Of a DNA stretch of 64,000 bases, positions 46,501 through 54,372 are shown one piece after another. Position numbers and translations under genes: made by a program. The DNA comes from Bacteroides ovatus. GTDB lineage: Bacteria > Bacteroidota > Bacteroidia > Bacteroidales > Bacteroidaceae. Position 1 is the first letter of the stretch. Every line of letters starts with the position of its first letter. The notes beneath the pieces are model-generated. The model saw only the letters and a list, made by a program, of their open reading frames with translations. It was not told the origin of the DNA and ran no database searches. The stretch covers positions 98,044 through 162,043 of the forward strand of contig JAUUNK010000001.1 of the NCBI GenBank assembly GCA_030844565.1, written 5' to 3'.

Positions 46501-46555
46501 TAATAAAAAGAATCTTGTGACTTCGCGAAAGGACTTTTCGCCTGTTCTTTTTCAT
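43550..46555 (-). CDS. SusC/RagA TonB-linked outer-membrane transporter, PUL 3
   Basis: A 1001-residue transporter with the usual order: signal (ILAMFSSLGAFAQQ), regulatory-like domain (GKVLDAQKEPLIGVSVQEKGT), TonB-box-like segment (LDEVVVIGYGSVKRKD), plug (NDIESMQILKDASSAAIYGSRAANGVILITTKAG) and barrel. It should import beta-1,6-gluco-oligosaccharides, by analogy with BT3310. It is the first gene of the PUL 3 operon; its stop overlaps a possible start of susD by one base. The downstream order susD, GH30, binding protein, GH3 is compact except for the repeat array before GH3. Confidence 0.95.
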   Translation of the reverse strand: MKKNRRKVLSRSHKILFIILAMFSSLGAFAQQIAVSGKVLDAQKEPLIGVSVQEKGTTNGVVTDLDGNFTLKVGQNSVLVFSYVGYKSQEAKAARQMNITLEEDNEVLDEVVVIGYGSVKRKDVTTAISSVSTKDLDMRPIVSAGQAIQGKAAGVSVIQPSGKPGEEMSIRVRGTTSMNGSNDPLYVVDGVPVDNIKFLSPNDIESMQILKDASSAAIYGSRAANGVILITTKAGAIGKAKVSLTAQFGLNKVVDKMESLNSAQYKELQDEIGLVSLPDGLPDRTDWFDETYSTGTTQNYQVAISNGNEKMKYYLSAGYLDEKGVLDISYYKRYNFRVNLENQVRDWLKVSANVSYSDYTSNGGGAMGTGANRGGVVLAVINTPTYAPVWDPLNPKQYYNNFYGVGNITHPLENMARAKNNKDKENRLLASGNVLLTPLPGLNFKSTFTLDRRNAVNTTFLDPISTSWGRNQYGEASDNRNMNTVLTFDNVLNFNKNFKKHGLDVMAGSSWTSSDYSNSWINGSHYRNDFIQTLNAANKIAWDNTGTGGSQWAILSFFGRVAYNFDSKYLLTANLRADGSSKLHPDHRWGVFPSFSAAWRVSSEKFMKDLTWIDDLKIRGGWGQTGNQSGLGDYSYLQRYNISRVQWFKKGEEGDTTDYENAVPTISQANLRTADLTWETTTQTNIGLDLTVLNGRLTFNMDYYYKKTTNMLMNVSLPAGSAGANDIARNEGEMTNKGFEFSVSSKNFRGGDFTWDTDFNISFNRNKLTKLALKKIYYDAKTSEVINDYVVRNEPGRSLGGFYGYISDGVDPETGELMYRDLSKDGKISTSDRTYIGDPNPDFTYGLTNAFSWKGFNLSIFIQGSYGNDIYNASRIETEGMYDGKNQSTRVLNRWRIPGQITSVPKANFKLLNSTYFVEDGSYLRVKDITLSYNFKGKLLKRWGITRLQPYFTATNLLTWTSYSGMDPEVNQWGNSGTVQGIDWGTYPHSKSYVFGINVEF

Positions 46556-46629
46556 GCGTACTAATTTTAAAGTTAATAATAAATAGGCATCTGCCGGAGA
46601 CGGAATCTCTATCTTTGCAGAAGCCGGGT

Positions 46630-46637
46630 CAAAAGTA
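46630..46637 (-). promoter_or_regulatory. -7 promoter element of the PUL 3 susC operon
   Basis: TACTTTTG on the minus strand, a perfect TAnnTTTG match 75 bp before the susC ATG. Upstream (46672-46707) are inverted AATAAGT/ACTTATT words and several AGTGGA words that could be regulator sites. Confidence 0.5.
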
Positions 46638-46764
46638 GGAAGAATTTGATGCCGGCTGACGGAGAGGGGGCAATAAGTGGACTACCCCGAGAAGCAATCT
46701 ACTTATTACCAAACGATTACCTCCACCTCTTCTCTCTAAAAAAGTGGATAGCCTGTAATGTGGA

Positions 46765-48405
46765 TTAACGGATTTTACGTACTAAATCTTCAAAATTATC
46801 ACGTGATACGCGCGCCTTATTCTTCACTTTAGCGCGGTAGTTATAAATCGTATTTACAGAGTAGCGCAGGAACTCTGCTATCTGCGAACTGTCTTCGATG
46901 CCCAGGCGTATCAAAGCAAATATCCGCAGTTCTGTATTCAGCAGCTCGTCTTTCTTCAACACAATCTGCTCGCTGTCCTGCAAGAGGCTATTAAACTTCT
47001 TCACAAAATCAGGAAAGAGATGCAGGAAAGCCGTATCGAAGTTAGTGTAAAGCTCCTCCAACTCTTCGTCAAGGGCATCTTGGGAGCGGGTGATTTTCAG
47101 CAGCTCAGGTATTTGCCCTACAGACACTTTCTTATTCACCATCCGCCGATAGGCATCGAGCCGGTTAATGTAGGTGGAGCATAACTTGATGAAACGGGCG
47201 ATGTATTCTTCTTTAATCTGGTTGGACTCCGAAAGCTCAGCGTTGGTGGACGACAGGCAATCGTTCATCTGCCTCAACTCTTCGTTCAACGTATTGAGTT
47301 GTGCATTGGCAGTCTGGAGGTGGTTGCGCGCATCCGCCAGCCTTTTCATCTGCCGGTAGATATAGGCCAGCGCCACGATGAGCAACACCAGCAATGCAGT
47401 GATGAGCAACAAGTTCTGTTGAAGGCGGTTGTTCTGCTTTTCCATCATCGCCTGGTAGGTTTTGTCAATCAACGAAAGCACGTCTGCACTCTGCCAGCTC
47501 CGGAGGCGGGCATTGTAGAACTTGGTTGCATTCCACGAAAAACGCATGTACTGGTAGGCGCGTTCTATGTCTCCGCTTTCGTAGAGCAACTGCGCAAGCA
47601 TCCACAAAGAGGCATGGTCTTTGATAGCCGACCGGATGTCGGCGATAGCCGAGAGGCACAAGTTCCGCTTCTCCCCCATGCTGTCATTGCTACGCTTGCA
47701 GATAAGCGAACGGTGGTAAGTGACCAGTGCATACTGAGGCGTGTCCGTCTCTGCCTCCGCCAACCGCAAATCGTTAATCTTCAACGCTTCGTCATACTGC
47801 CCTCCGTCGCGGAGCGATGTCTCGCGCATCACCAGGTATCTCTCCGAACGGGGAGGCAACAGGGCGTATAGAGAGTCTTTGTATGCCTGCGCTATATTCC
47901 AATAACGGCTGGAAAGAGCTTTATCTTGTGTATATACGCTCAATTCGCCATATACATGGTCGAAACAAGTATAATAATCGGGAAGCAGCGCCGAGATAAC
48001 CTTCTTGCGGTCTACCGACTTGAGCACGTCGATAGACTCGGTATACATTCCTGTAGAAGACAGCAGATAAGAGAGTTGCAACTTGCTTTCCACCTCGCGG
48101 CCGCTATCTTGCATCTGCTGGGCAAGGCGGATGTTCTCGTTCAAATAATGGATGGCGGAGTCGCAGATAAAGGCTTTGTATTCTCTGTAAATCTGGTTAT
48201 TGAGGTTGTAACGGTCAACAGAATTAGGCGCTGCTTCGCGGACGAGTTCCTTGAGATGCAGGATGCGCGATTCGCGCTGGGTCACAAATGTTTCTTGTTC
48301 CTCCATGGTGCGGTCGAGCACGTTCAGCAATGAATCCAAGGTTCCGTCGGCCCACGAAAAGAGCGGGAGAGAAAGAAACAAAAGGAGTAACCAGTATTTT
48401 TTCAT
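46765..48405 (-). CDS. DUF6377-type membrane regulator with TPR-like sensor and LuxR-like helix-turn-helix, PUL 3
   Basis: A 546-residue protein: signal peptide (LLLLFLSLPLFSWA), an alpha-helical TPR-like periplasmic part, a transmembrane helix near residue 335 (LLLITALLVLLIVALAYIY), a long coiled coil, and a C-terminal LuxR-type helix-turn-helix (LRIFALIRLGIEDSSQIAEF, VNTIYNYRAKVKNKA). The form matches the DUF6377 regulators found beside Bacteroides PULs, and BT3309 holds this place at the pustulan locus. It has no kinase or receiver domain, so it should sense and bind DNA in one molecule. It lies just upstream of susC in the same direction with its own promoter. Confidence 0.85.
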   Translation of the reverse strand: MKKYWLLLLFLSLPLFSWADGTLDSLLNVLDRTMEEQETFVTQRESRILHLKELVREAAPNSVDRYNLNNQIYREYKAFICDSAIHYLNENIRLAQQMQDSGREVESKLQLSYLLSSTGMYTESIDVLKSVDRKKVISALLPDYYTCFDHVYGELSVYTQDKALSSRYWNIAQAYKDSLYALLPPRSERYLVMRETSLRDGGQYDEALKINDLRLAEAETDTPQYALVTYHRSLICKRSNDSMGEKRNLCLSAIADIRSAIKDHASLWMLAQLLYESGDIERAYQYMRFSWNATKFYNARLRSWQSADVLSLIDKTYQAMMEKQNNRLQQNLLLITALLVLLIVALAYIYRQMKRLADARNHLQTANAQLNTLNEELRQMNDCLSSTNAELSESNQIKEEYIARFIKLCSTYINRLDAYRRMVNKKVSVGQIPELLKITRSQDALDEELEELYTNFDTAFLHLFPDFVKKFNSLLQDSEQIVLKKDELLNTELRIFALIRLGIEDSSQIAEFLRYSVNTIYNYRAKVKNKARVSRDNFEDLVRKIR

Positions 48406-48448
48406 GAGAGTATTAAGCTTTAATAAGGAATTTCAAGACTTGCAGAGG

Positions 48449-48456
48449 CAAATGTA
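48449..48456 (-). promoter_or_regulatory. -7 promoter element of the DUF6377 regulator gene
   Basis: TACATTTG on the minus strand, a perfect TAnnTTTG match 43 bp before the ATG. Confidence 0.5.
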
Positions 48457-48498
48457 GAAAAAATATTTATATCCACTACATCTATTCCTTAGATTTCG

Positions 48499-50481
48499 CT
48501 ATTGCCACTGCACCTCTCCATCCTTATATAAGAAGATACGTTCTGCTGTTTTTCCTTCCCAGTAGCGGTTCTTCAGCATGAAGAGAGCATTCCGGGGAGC
48601 GTTGTCAAACACAATATATCCGTTGTCGCCGGCAGGCTTGCGTTCGACGCCTACCCAAGCGTTTTGCCAGTAGAGCAGTTCGTAGATGTCGGTGGGAAAC
48701 ACCTCACACCTTAGGTAGGGAGACATGCTTATGCGCGCAATCCGGTAGTCTTTCCCCAAGTCAATATCTATGGCACGACCCGCCACCTTGCCCCGATAGG
48801 CGCTGGCATCCATGCCGTCCGTCAGCATGTCCGTGGTTTCATTTGTGCCAAGAGGCTCCAGGGAAGTGAGCACCCGGGGATGCTCTATTCTGCCCTCATC
48901 CGTATAGAAGGCGAGCTCGCCCAAAGCAAGATTCTCCGAAGGCAACAACAGGCGGACATACCTGTAGGGTCGCTTCGCACTCACAGGCTGATAGGTACGT
49001 TCCAGCGCCAGGGAGTCTTTCCAGACACATAGCTCCTCCGCCACTTCCCCGTCGTGTAGCCCGACGATACGGCTACCGCGCATGCAGCCCATATAATTGG
49101 TGTTGCCGCTATAAACAGAAGCTCCCGTTATGACGCGCAACGCCACCTTTTCGGTCTTCTCGCCCGGTATCAGCTCCCGCACAACGCCGTCGCTCTGCAA
49201 CTGAAAGGGCGATGCGGCAGGAATCAACCTTCCATCCACGTAGTACACAGGCAGATAGACAATGTCTTTTCCCATCTTGCGGAAGAGGGCTTTGCCGTTC
49301 TCTATCTTTCCCCATTGCACCACGTGCCAATCTTGATAGCCGAACACCGCCAGATAAGCATATCTCGCCCCTTCGGGTATCTTCTGTGTGAGTTCCACCG
49401 TGACATCTTGCGCTTCAAAATATTCCTCGGAGACATCCATCTTCTTTATACTGCGAAACAGGCGGGGAATGTCCCTGCGGTTAACCTCAGCATCTGCCAG
49501 CGGACCTTCGATGTGATTGGAATAAGTATGCCTGTACACCTTGGGCAGGCGGAACTTTCCCCACAATTCGTCTTTCGTCCGGTTGTTGTAGATACGTTTA
49601 TACTTCCATCGGTCATTGTCCCAAAAGGCTTCGAAAGCATGAGACTTGCCGCCTATCATCACCACGTTCCACGTATGAGAACTGTTGCGGTTTGCCCAGG
49701 CAGGCACATAATCTACGGCAACAGGCATGCCCAGCGAAGAAAGCAATAAAGAATTGTACCAGCAACGCTGCAAGCATAGGCCATGACGCAACTCCTCGAA
49801 AGTAGCCGCATCCCAAAGCGGAATGCCCGTTCCCCAAAATCCCGAATGCGTCAGACGCCGGTATTCATAGAGCAACGAGTCGATTTCCTGTTGCCAGTTC
49901 TTCCCCGGGCGTGTAAAGTATTTCCCATGATGGCGTGCGTAGAACACATGCCGGGCGCTGTCCGTCAACAACCCGTTCATCCGTCGGTAAGGCAAGATAT
50001 ATTCACAGAAATCCTCAAATGAGCAGTCCTGCGTATATACATTCTCCTTCCATGCCCGGAAAGACAATTCAATTTCTCCTATCAGCCCGCCAGCTTTCAT
50101 CTTTTCCAGGTCGTTGCACGAATTGTATTGATTCAGATGAAAGCTGCTAAAGTGGTTCCAGAGGCTATCCACCTTCTTTCCCCATGCCGTGCTGACGCGG
50201 TAGTCGTAGGCACGCGCCAACGAGTCATAGGCATTGTAGAAAGGACGGCAGTCTTCCTTTATCTTCGGGTGCACGCCATAGCCGCCGGGCATGTTGCCAA
50301 TCAGGAAACGTGCCGCCTCCAGCTTGGGGGCGTCCTCTTTATAATGTTCTAATACAGCTTCGAGTTCCCCGCGGTTATCTCCGGCAAGCGCCAAAGCTTC
50401 TTCCACTTGTTTGCCGTGTCCTCCGCAAGAAATGATAAGCCCTCCAAGAAGGCTCATCGCTACAAGGTATACTTTCTTCAT
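48499..50481 (-). CDS. Transglutaminase-like lipoprotein with C-terminal discoidin-like domain
   Basis: A 660-residue lipoprotein (lipobox IISC). The middle holds a transglutaminase-like cysteine-protease fold: LQRCWYNSLLLSSLGMPV supplies the cysteine, SSHTWNVVMIGG the histidine, and HAFEAFWDND a possible acid. The C-terminal part looks like a galactose-binding/discoidin (F5/8C-like) sandwich (RYVRLLLPSENLALGELAFY, IDIDLGKDYRIARISMSPY). Such proteins occur beside Bacteroides glycan loci; the reaction is not known. It has its own promoter and is divergent from the beta-flower lipoprotein gene, so a tie to PUL 3 is not shown. Confidence 0.75.
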   Translation of the reverse strand: MKKVYLVAMSLLGGLIISCGGHGKQVEEALALAGDNRGELEAVLEHYKEDAPKLEAARFLIGNMPGGYGVHPKIKEDCRPFYNAYDSLARAYDYRVSTAWGKKVDSLWNHFSSFHLNQYNSCNDLEKMKAGGLIGEIELSFRAWKENVYTQDCSFEDFCEYILPYRRMNGLLTDSARHVFYARHHGKYFTRPGKNWQQEIDSLLYEYRRLTHSGFWGTGIPLWDAATFEELRHGLCLQRCWYNSLLLSSLGMPVAVDYVPAWANRNSSHTWNVVMIGGKSHAFEAFWDNDRWKYKRIYNNRTKDELWGKFRLPKVYRHTYSNHIEGPLADAEVNRRDIPRLFRSIKKMDVSEEYFEAQDVTVELTQKIPEGARYAYLAVFGYQDWHVVQWGKIENGKALFRKMGKDIVYLPVYYVDGRLIPAASPFQLQSDGVVRELIPGEKTEKVALRVITGASVYSGNTNYMGCMRGSRIVGLHDGEVAEELCVWKDSLALERTYQPVSAKRPYRYVRLLLPSENLALGELAFYTDEGRIEHPRVLTSLEPLGTNETTDMLTDGMDASAYRGKVAGRAIDIDLGKDYRIARISMSPYLRCEVFPTDIYELLYWQNAWVGVERKPAGDNGYIVFDNAPRNALFMLKNRYWEGKTAERIFLYKDGEVQWQ

Positions 50482-50514
50482 TCCGTCTTCTTTTTCCAGT
50501 CATATCAAAAAATA

Positions 50515-50522
50515 CAAAAATA
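50515..50522 (-). promoter_or_regulatory. -7 promoter element of the transglutaminase-like gene
   Basis: TATTTTTG on the minus strand, a perfect TAnnTTTG match 33 bp before the ATG, in an A-rich region that makes a chance match more likely. Confidence 0.4.
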
Positions 50523-50598
50523 ACTATAAAATCCAGTAATACAATTTAAATGCCCCCAGATTTCCTGGGTTATCCTTTCATATCATACTTCTTTACTA

Positions 50599-50606
50599 TA
50601 CTTTTG
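50599..50606 (+). promoter_or_regulatory. -7 promoter element of the beta-flower lipoprotein gene
   Basis: TACTTTTG, a perfect TAnnTTTG match 56 bp before the ATG at 50663. Confidence 0.5.
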
Positions 50607-50662
50607 GAGCCGCTACATACAAGAGCCATGCTCTTAATACATCATTTAAACTATATCCAAAT

Positions 50663-51160
50663 ATGAAAAAATTATTCTTAGTTCTGTTCGCTTTGTTGGG
50701 AATGTTATCGAGCTGCGATGACAATGACGATAACAACACTCCACAACTTCCCCTGCAATCGGAAGTGACCTTGTTCGACCAAAAAGCAAAACCCGTTGCC
50801 TATATCAACTATCAGGATACTAAGCCGACCATGTATGTATGGGACGGAACTCCTGTAGCCTACTTAGATGGAGAAGAAAACATTTACCACTTCAACGGGC
50901 AGTTCCTCGGATGGTATGTGCAAGGCGTTTTATACCATAGAGACGGATATGCCATCGCCGCCCGCCAGGGAATCACGCGAGGAGAAATACTGATGAATAA
51001 TACCTTTGTAGAACCTGTCAAAGGAGTTAAACACGTACAACCGGTTCCGCATGTCAAGTCTCCACTCCCCGTGCGCCCTAAATTGAAAGACCAATGGAGC
51101 ACTTCCGTCCCCTCTTTACTTGAATACCTGGTCAAAGGCATTTTAGAGACCGACGATTAA
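50663..51160 (+). CDS. Small lipoprotein with 4-fold beta-flower-like domain
   Basis: A 165-residue lipoprotein (lipobox LSSC, followed by an acidic DDNDDNN stretch). Residues about 35-120 contain repeated short hairpins: VTLFDQKAKPVAYI, MYVWDGTPVAYLD, IYHFNGQFLGWYVQGVLY. This repeated pattern is like the 4-fold beta-flower family, a group without known function. The tail is proline- and basic-rich. It ends 6 bp before the stop of the convergent signal peptidase gene. Confidence 0.75.
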   Translation: MKKLFLVLFALLGMLSSCDDNDDNNTPQLPLQSEVTLFDQKAKPVAYINYQDTKPTMYVWDGTPVAYLDGEENIYHFNGQFLGWYVQGVLYHRDGYAIAARQGITRGEILMNNTFVEPVKGVKHVQPVPHVKSPLPVRPKLKDQWSTSVPSLLEYLVKGILETDD

Positions 51161-51166
51161 CACCCT

Positions 51167-52066
51167 TTAGTTTATCTTCTTTAAAATCCTATCCCAACGT
51201 ATATCGCCCGTCAGCGGGTCTTCCGACTTCCATATCAGAAAAGCCCTGCCGACGATATACTCCTCGGGCAACATTCCCCAATAACGGGAATCCTGAGAGT
51301 TCTGCATCTTGTCTCCCGATACAAAATAATAGTTCCTCGTGAAACGATATTCGCTTATTATGCTGTCTCCCAATAGGATAGTATCCTCTCGCATAGTAAG
51401 CCGTTGTTTCTGCTCCCACCGTATCAACCTCTTATAGAGCGCCGCCGTGCGAGCATTCATCTCCACCACCTGCCCCTTTGCGGGCACAGGCAGAGGACCG
51501 AAATCACGTATAGTCCAGTTTATCCTTCCATCCCAGGGAAAACAGCCAAAGACCATGCCGCGCGCCCTCGCTATGGAATCGGTCAACTCCGAGATATACT
51601 CCTGTGCATCTACGTTGCCCAACTTCCCGTCCACACCCCGTATGTGAAAATATCCTTTCCGTATCTCTAGCGTATCGCCCGGCAGAGCAATACACCGCTT
51701 CACAAAATATTTCATCACATCGAAGCGGATACTATCGTTCCCTTCCTCGTAAGGAAAATTAAATACCACCACATCGTTCCTCTCTAAGGATTTGATGCCC
51801 GGAATCCGGTATATCTCTATATCTTCATTGCGTAAAGCAGCAAACAGATTGAAAAGGCGCGGCCCCATCGACACTTTCTCTACCAATATTTTATCACCCG
51901 TCTGCAACGCAGGTGACATGGAGTCGGAAGGAATCTTAAAGGAAGTGAATACAAACACCTGCAACACTGTCCACACAAGGAACGTCATGCAGGTATAAAA
52001 AGATATATTTATCACCCACTTGGTGACACGGTTGAATGCTGCTGTACACTTCTCTTTGTTTATCAT
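51167..52066 (-). CDS. lepB: Signal peptidase I (S26 family), accessory copy
   Basis: A 299-residue inner-membrane serine-lysine peptidase. One N-terminal transmembrane helix (FYTCMTFLVWTVLQVFVF) is followed by Ser49 in IPSDSMSPAL and Lys123 in VKRCIALPGD, the catalytic pair; the box-E motif reads GDKMQNSQDSRYWG instead of the usual GDNRxNSxDSRxWG. It removes signal peptides from exported proteins. It stands alone with its own promoter, beside the NVEAL peptide cluster and not in a housekeeping context, so it is probably a second copy in the genome. A special role in processing the neighbouring peptide is only a guess. Confidence 0.9.
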   Translation of the reverse strand: MINKEKCTAAFNRVTKWVINISFYTCMTFLVWTVLQVFVFTSFKIPSDSMSPALQTGDKILVEKVSMGPRLFNLFAALRNEDIEIYRIPGIKSLERNDVVVFNFPYEEGNDSIRFDVMKYFVKRCIALPGDTLEIRKGYFHIRGVDGKLGNVDAQEYISELTDSIARARGMVFGCFPWDGRINWTIRDFGPLPVPAKGQVVEMNARTAALYKRLIRWEQKQRLTMREDTILLGDSIISEYRFTRNYYFVSGDKMQNSQDSRYWGMLPEEYIVGRAFLIWKSEDPLTGDIRWDRILKKIN

Positions 52067-52126
52067 ATTGAGATGGTTTCTTTTTTCAGCTTAACTAAAA
52101 GGATAGATAGTTTACAATATGGGTAA

Positions 52127-52134
52127 CAAAGATA
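52127..52134 (-). promoter_or_regulatory. -7 promoter element of the signal peptidase gene
   Basis: TATCTTTG on the minus strand, a perfect TAnnTTTG match 60 bp before the ATG. Confidence 0.5.
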
Positions 52135-52250
52135 TATGAATATTTACTATTTTCTTGTTTTTGGAGGGAGTATTTTGCACTATCAACACTATATTTCCCT
52201 TGATATACTAATATGCCTAAATATCTTTTATCCCCCTCCTACCACATCAT

Positions 52251-52496
52251 CTAGCATTTCCTATTATTTTCAACTGGAAAGACGAACTTTCTATAATAGA
52301 CTCCGAATTCAAGTCCATAGTAATTGCATATTAGTGTACCTCCCTTCTCATCTACCGATATTGTTTTTACTGTTCTATCTAAGATGTATTTTCGTTTTAA
52401 GTTTCCTTCCCAATCCATTACAAGTACTTCATTAGCAAAAAGTTTATCTTTTGCCAATTTTCCATTCAATAATAAATAAATGTTTCTATTCATCAT
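52251..52496 (-). pseudogene. C-terminal remnant of a BF3164-like propeller lipoprotein
   Basis: An 81-codon frame (NIYLLLNGKLAKD, VMDWEGNLKRKYILDR, ISVDEKGG) reads like the last blades of the TolB-like 6-bladed propeller family that accompanies NVEAL genes. It lacks the lipoprotein signal and about three quarters of the protein. It follows the NVEAL remnant in the same order as in the intact set at 54.9-56.1 kb. Bases 52135-52250, between this remnant and the signal peptidase promoter, are AT-rich and show no gene. Confidence 0.7.
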
Positions 52497-52507
52497 AATA
52501 TTGTTAT

Positions 52508-52557
52508 AAAAAAAGTATCAGAAGATATAGACTTAAAAGTAAATCTATCATCTCTGA
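52508..52557 (-). terminator. Hairpin terminator after the NVEAL remnant
   Basis: TCAGA-GAT-ATAGA type arms (52518-52532 with 52543-52557, a few mismatches) followed on the minus strand by seven T residues. It lies between the NVEAL and propeller remnants, where partial termination would give more peptide than propeller mRNA. Confidence 0.65.
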
Positions 52558-52567
52558 CACTTATCTT

Positions 52568-52786
52568 TCAATCACTGTTTATGACAATACAAGAGTGAGT
52601 TCCTTTTTGATTCCCATCCCCTTTTATTATGGAATTGCATACCCCACAAAAGGCATAACAATCTCCCCACCAGCCCTCACATCTCCAAGTAGAATTTGCT
52701 TCACTATCATTTGCCAAAGCTTCTATATTGGATATCGCCAAATCCGATACCGTAGTCTCTTCTTTTTGGTTTCCTTGAGTTTGGAT
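52568..52786 (-). pseudogene. NVEAL peptide gene lacking its leader
   Basis: On the minus strand the frame reads VSDLAISNIEALANDSEA, then a cysteine-rich tail (WRCEGWWGDCYAFCGVC ... HSCIVINSD) ending in TGA at 52568-52570. NIEALA corresponds to the NVEAL motif. The hydrophobic leader that normally precedes it is missing: an in-frame TAA lies at 52787-52789 and no ATG is available. A promoter element remains only 28 bp upstream, so the deletion removed the leader and the 5' region. The small open frame on the opposite strand here is a shadow. Confidence 0.8.
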
Positions 52787-52813
52787 TTAACGATAGGGAT
52801 AAATAAATCACTG

Positions 52814-52821
52814 CAAAAGTA
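52814..52821 (-). promoter_or_regulatory. -7 element kept upstream of the NVEAL remnant
   Basis: TACTTTTG on the minus strand. The surrounding bases (GCAAAAGTAAGAT on the plus strand) recur at 56409-56421 before the intact NVEAL operon. Confidence 0.5.
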
Positions 52822-52881
52822 AGATGAACGTTCTAAAATATAGTCTTTTTGGTTACTACCATTTACTACGAAAATTATATC

Positions 52882-53943
52882 CTATTGATTATCAGTAAAC
52901 AGCATACGATATTTATCAATTCCTATCCGTTTAAACTCAACCTTAAACCCTACCCCTTTTAAAGCCTTACACAAACGGGAGTAAGCTACAGTAAAGCGTT
53001 TCATTGTTGCCGTTTTATCATTTCCCCAGATCGACTTCAGCAATTCCGCATCACTTAAAGTATAATTTGGAGCTTGTAGAAAAAGCTCTAATATTACACA
53101 AGACTGAGAAGCTAATCTTACTTCTTTACCTTCGACTAAAAGTACTTGTTTATATGGATCAAAGATAAGCCCAGGACGTAATTGATAGGTACGGACTTTA
53201 GCATTCACAAGCTCCTTTACGGGCAGATCGCCCTCACACAACGATTCTTTTACAACAAACATCTTCCTCTTCAAGGAATGAGGCCTCCCTACACATAAAT
53301 AATAACAGATTCCCACTACCACCACGAGTATTACCAAAATAAGCAAGAATACGGCCCCAGAATAAATAAGTATACTCCACCAAAAATAATCTAAAGTACC
53401 CACTAACCCCACTTCACACCTATTCCCTATATATAAAAGAAATTTTTCTGTTGGAAATGACGGAAGCTCTTCTCCAGCTACACTACCCGAAGTTATTTCT
53501 TCCCCATCCAATGTTGTCAGCGTTATAAAAATGTTAGCCTCTGCATAAATTTTATGTGCACAAAGCGTCTGAGTCCATACACGTTGCAGTGTATCGCAAG
53601 ATATCATCTCCTCTTGGCAAATGATGGAATGCAAAGTCCGTTCATTAAAAGATTGAGATATATTCCTGTTACTTTTCAACGAGTCTACTTGATACTCCTT
53701 CTTGCCTTCGGCAGTAAATACAGATATGGTCAGTGGAATAGTATCTACATCCATTATAGCTGAAAATATAGGAAGATTCAGCTCTTTACTTTTCATTTCC
53801 AATCTTTGCTTCACAGTCTGTATCAGAAGATTCTCCGCTTGTTGATGCATAGCAGTTTTATTCTTCTGATAAAAATAAATCCCGGAAAAGAATACCATCA
53901 ATATTGCTACACCAATTAGCAATCTCAGCTTTGTGTGTTTCAT
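52882..53943 (-). CDS. Membrane-bound winged-helix transcriptional regulator of the NVEAL cluster
   Basis: A 353-residue protein starting MKHTKLRLLIGV at 53943. A TTG 21 bp upstream is rejected because a promoter -7 element overlaps it. One transmembrane helix at the N terminus, a periplasmic domain of about 160 residues, a second helix near residue 200 (LLILVILVVVVGICYYLC) and a cytoplasmic OmpR-type winged helix (LRPGLIFDPYKQVLLVEGKEVRL, SDAELLKSIWGNDKTA, KRIGIDKYRMLF). It should sense an exported signal and bind DNA without phosphorylation. A decayed second copy of its last third lies at 56488-56684; in both places an NVEAL promoter follows the gene by about 60 bp, which suggests it controls that promoter. 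Confidence 0.8.
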   Translation of the reverse strand: MKHTKLRLLIGVAILMVFFSGIYFYQKNKTAMHQQAENLLIQTVKQRLEMKSKELNLPIFSAIMDVDTIPLTISVFTAEGKKEYQVDSLKSNRNISQSFNERTLHSIICQEEMISCDTLQRVWTQTLCAHKIYAEANIFITLTTLDGEEITSGSVAGEELPSFPTEKFLLYIGNRCEVGLVGTLDYFWWSILIYSGAVFLLILVILVVVVGICYYLCVGRPHSLKRKMFVVKESLCEGDLPVKELVNAKVRTYQLRPGLIFDPYKQVLLVEGKEVRLASQSCVILELFLQAPNYTLSDAELLKSIWGNDKTATMKRFTVAYSRLCKALKGVGFKVEFKRIGIDKYRMLFTDNQ

Positions 53944-53961
53944 TGTTATCTTCTTTGCCGG

Positions 53962-53969
53962 CAAAGATA
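53962..53969 (-). promoter_or_regulatory. -7 promoter element of the membrane regulator gene
   Basis: TATCTTTG on the minus strand, a perfect TAnnTTTG match 18 bp before the ATG at 53943. It would give a leader of only about 10 nt and fixes the start codon. Confidence 0.55.
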
Positions 53970-54249
53970 GTATAATCGACCATCATTTCCCACATAAAAC
54001 CAGACCTAAAATACGCAAGAGGATAGTCTATCACACATAAAAAAATGTATAAATTGCCATAATTTATTAGTTCATTCGGCTAGATTGGCTTACTTTACCT
54101 TTCCTTATGACTAAAAGGGAATCGCCGGAAGGGGCCACAGAGTGATAAAGAAAACTTGGAGCCACAAACATTTGTAACAAATTGATAAATGCAGCCGCTA
54201 CCGGGGAAACAGACGTCTGCCTTGAATACTAACATCATTTTATCCAAGG

Positions 54250-54300
54250 GGATTCTACTTCTCCCGCCAACTTATGTCGTGAAAAGGAGAAGAAGAATCC
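54250..54300. other. Long hairpin in the gap between the regulator and the thioredoxin-like gene
   Basis: GGATTCTACTTCTCC (54250-54264) pairs with GGAGAAGAAGAATCC (54286-54300) with one mismatch and a 21-base loop; no T run follows on either strand. It may be an mRNA 3' structure of the NVEAL operon or a protein site. The rest of 53970-54372 is AT-rich and shows no gene. Confidence 0.45.
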
Positions 54301-54372
54301 TAAAGTGATAAACTCTTTTTTATTTAGAGATATTATTCTTAATCTTATATTTTACAAAACTCTCTACAACTA

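Noticed and set aside
52595..52822. A 75-codon plus-strand frame
   Set aside because: It is antisense to the NVEAL remnant, whose NIEALA motif and cysteine-rich tail are recognisable.
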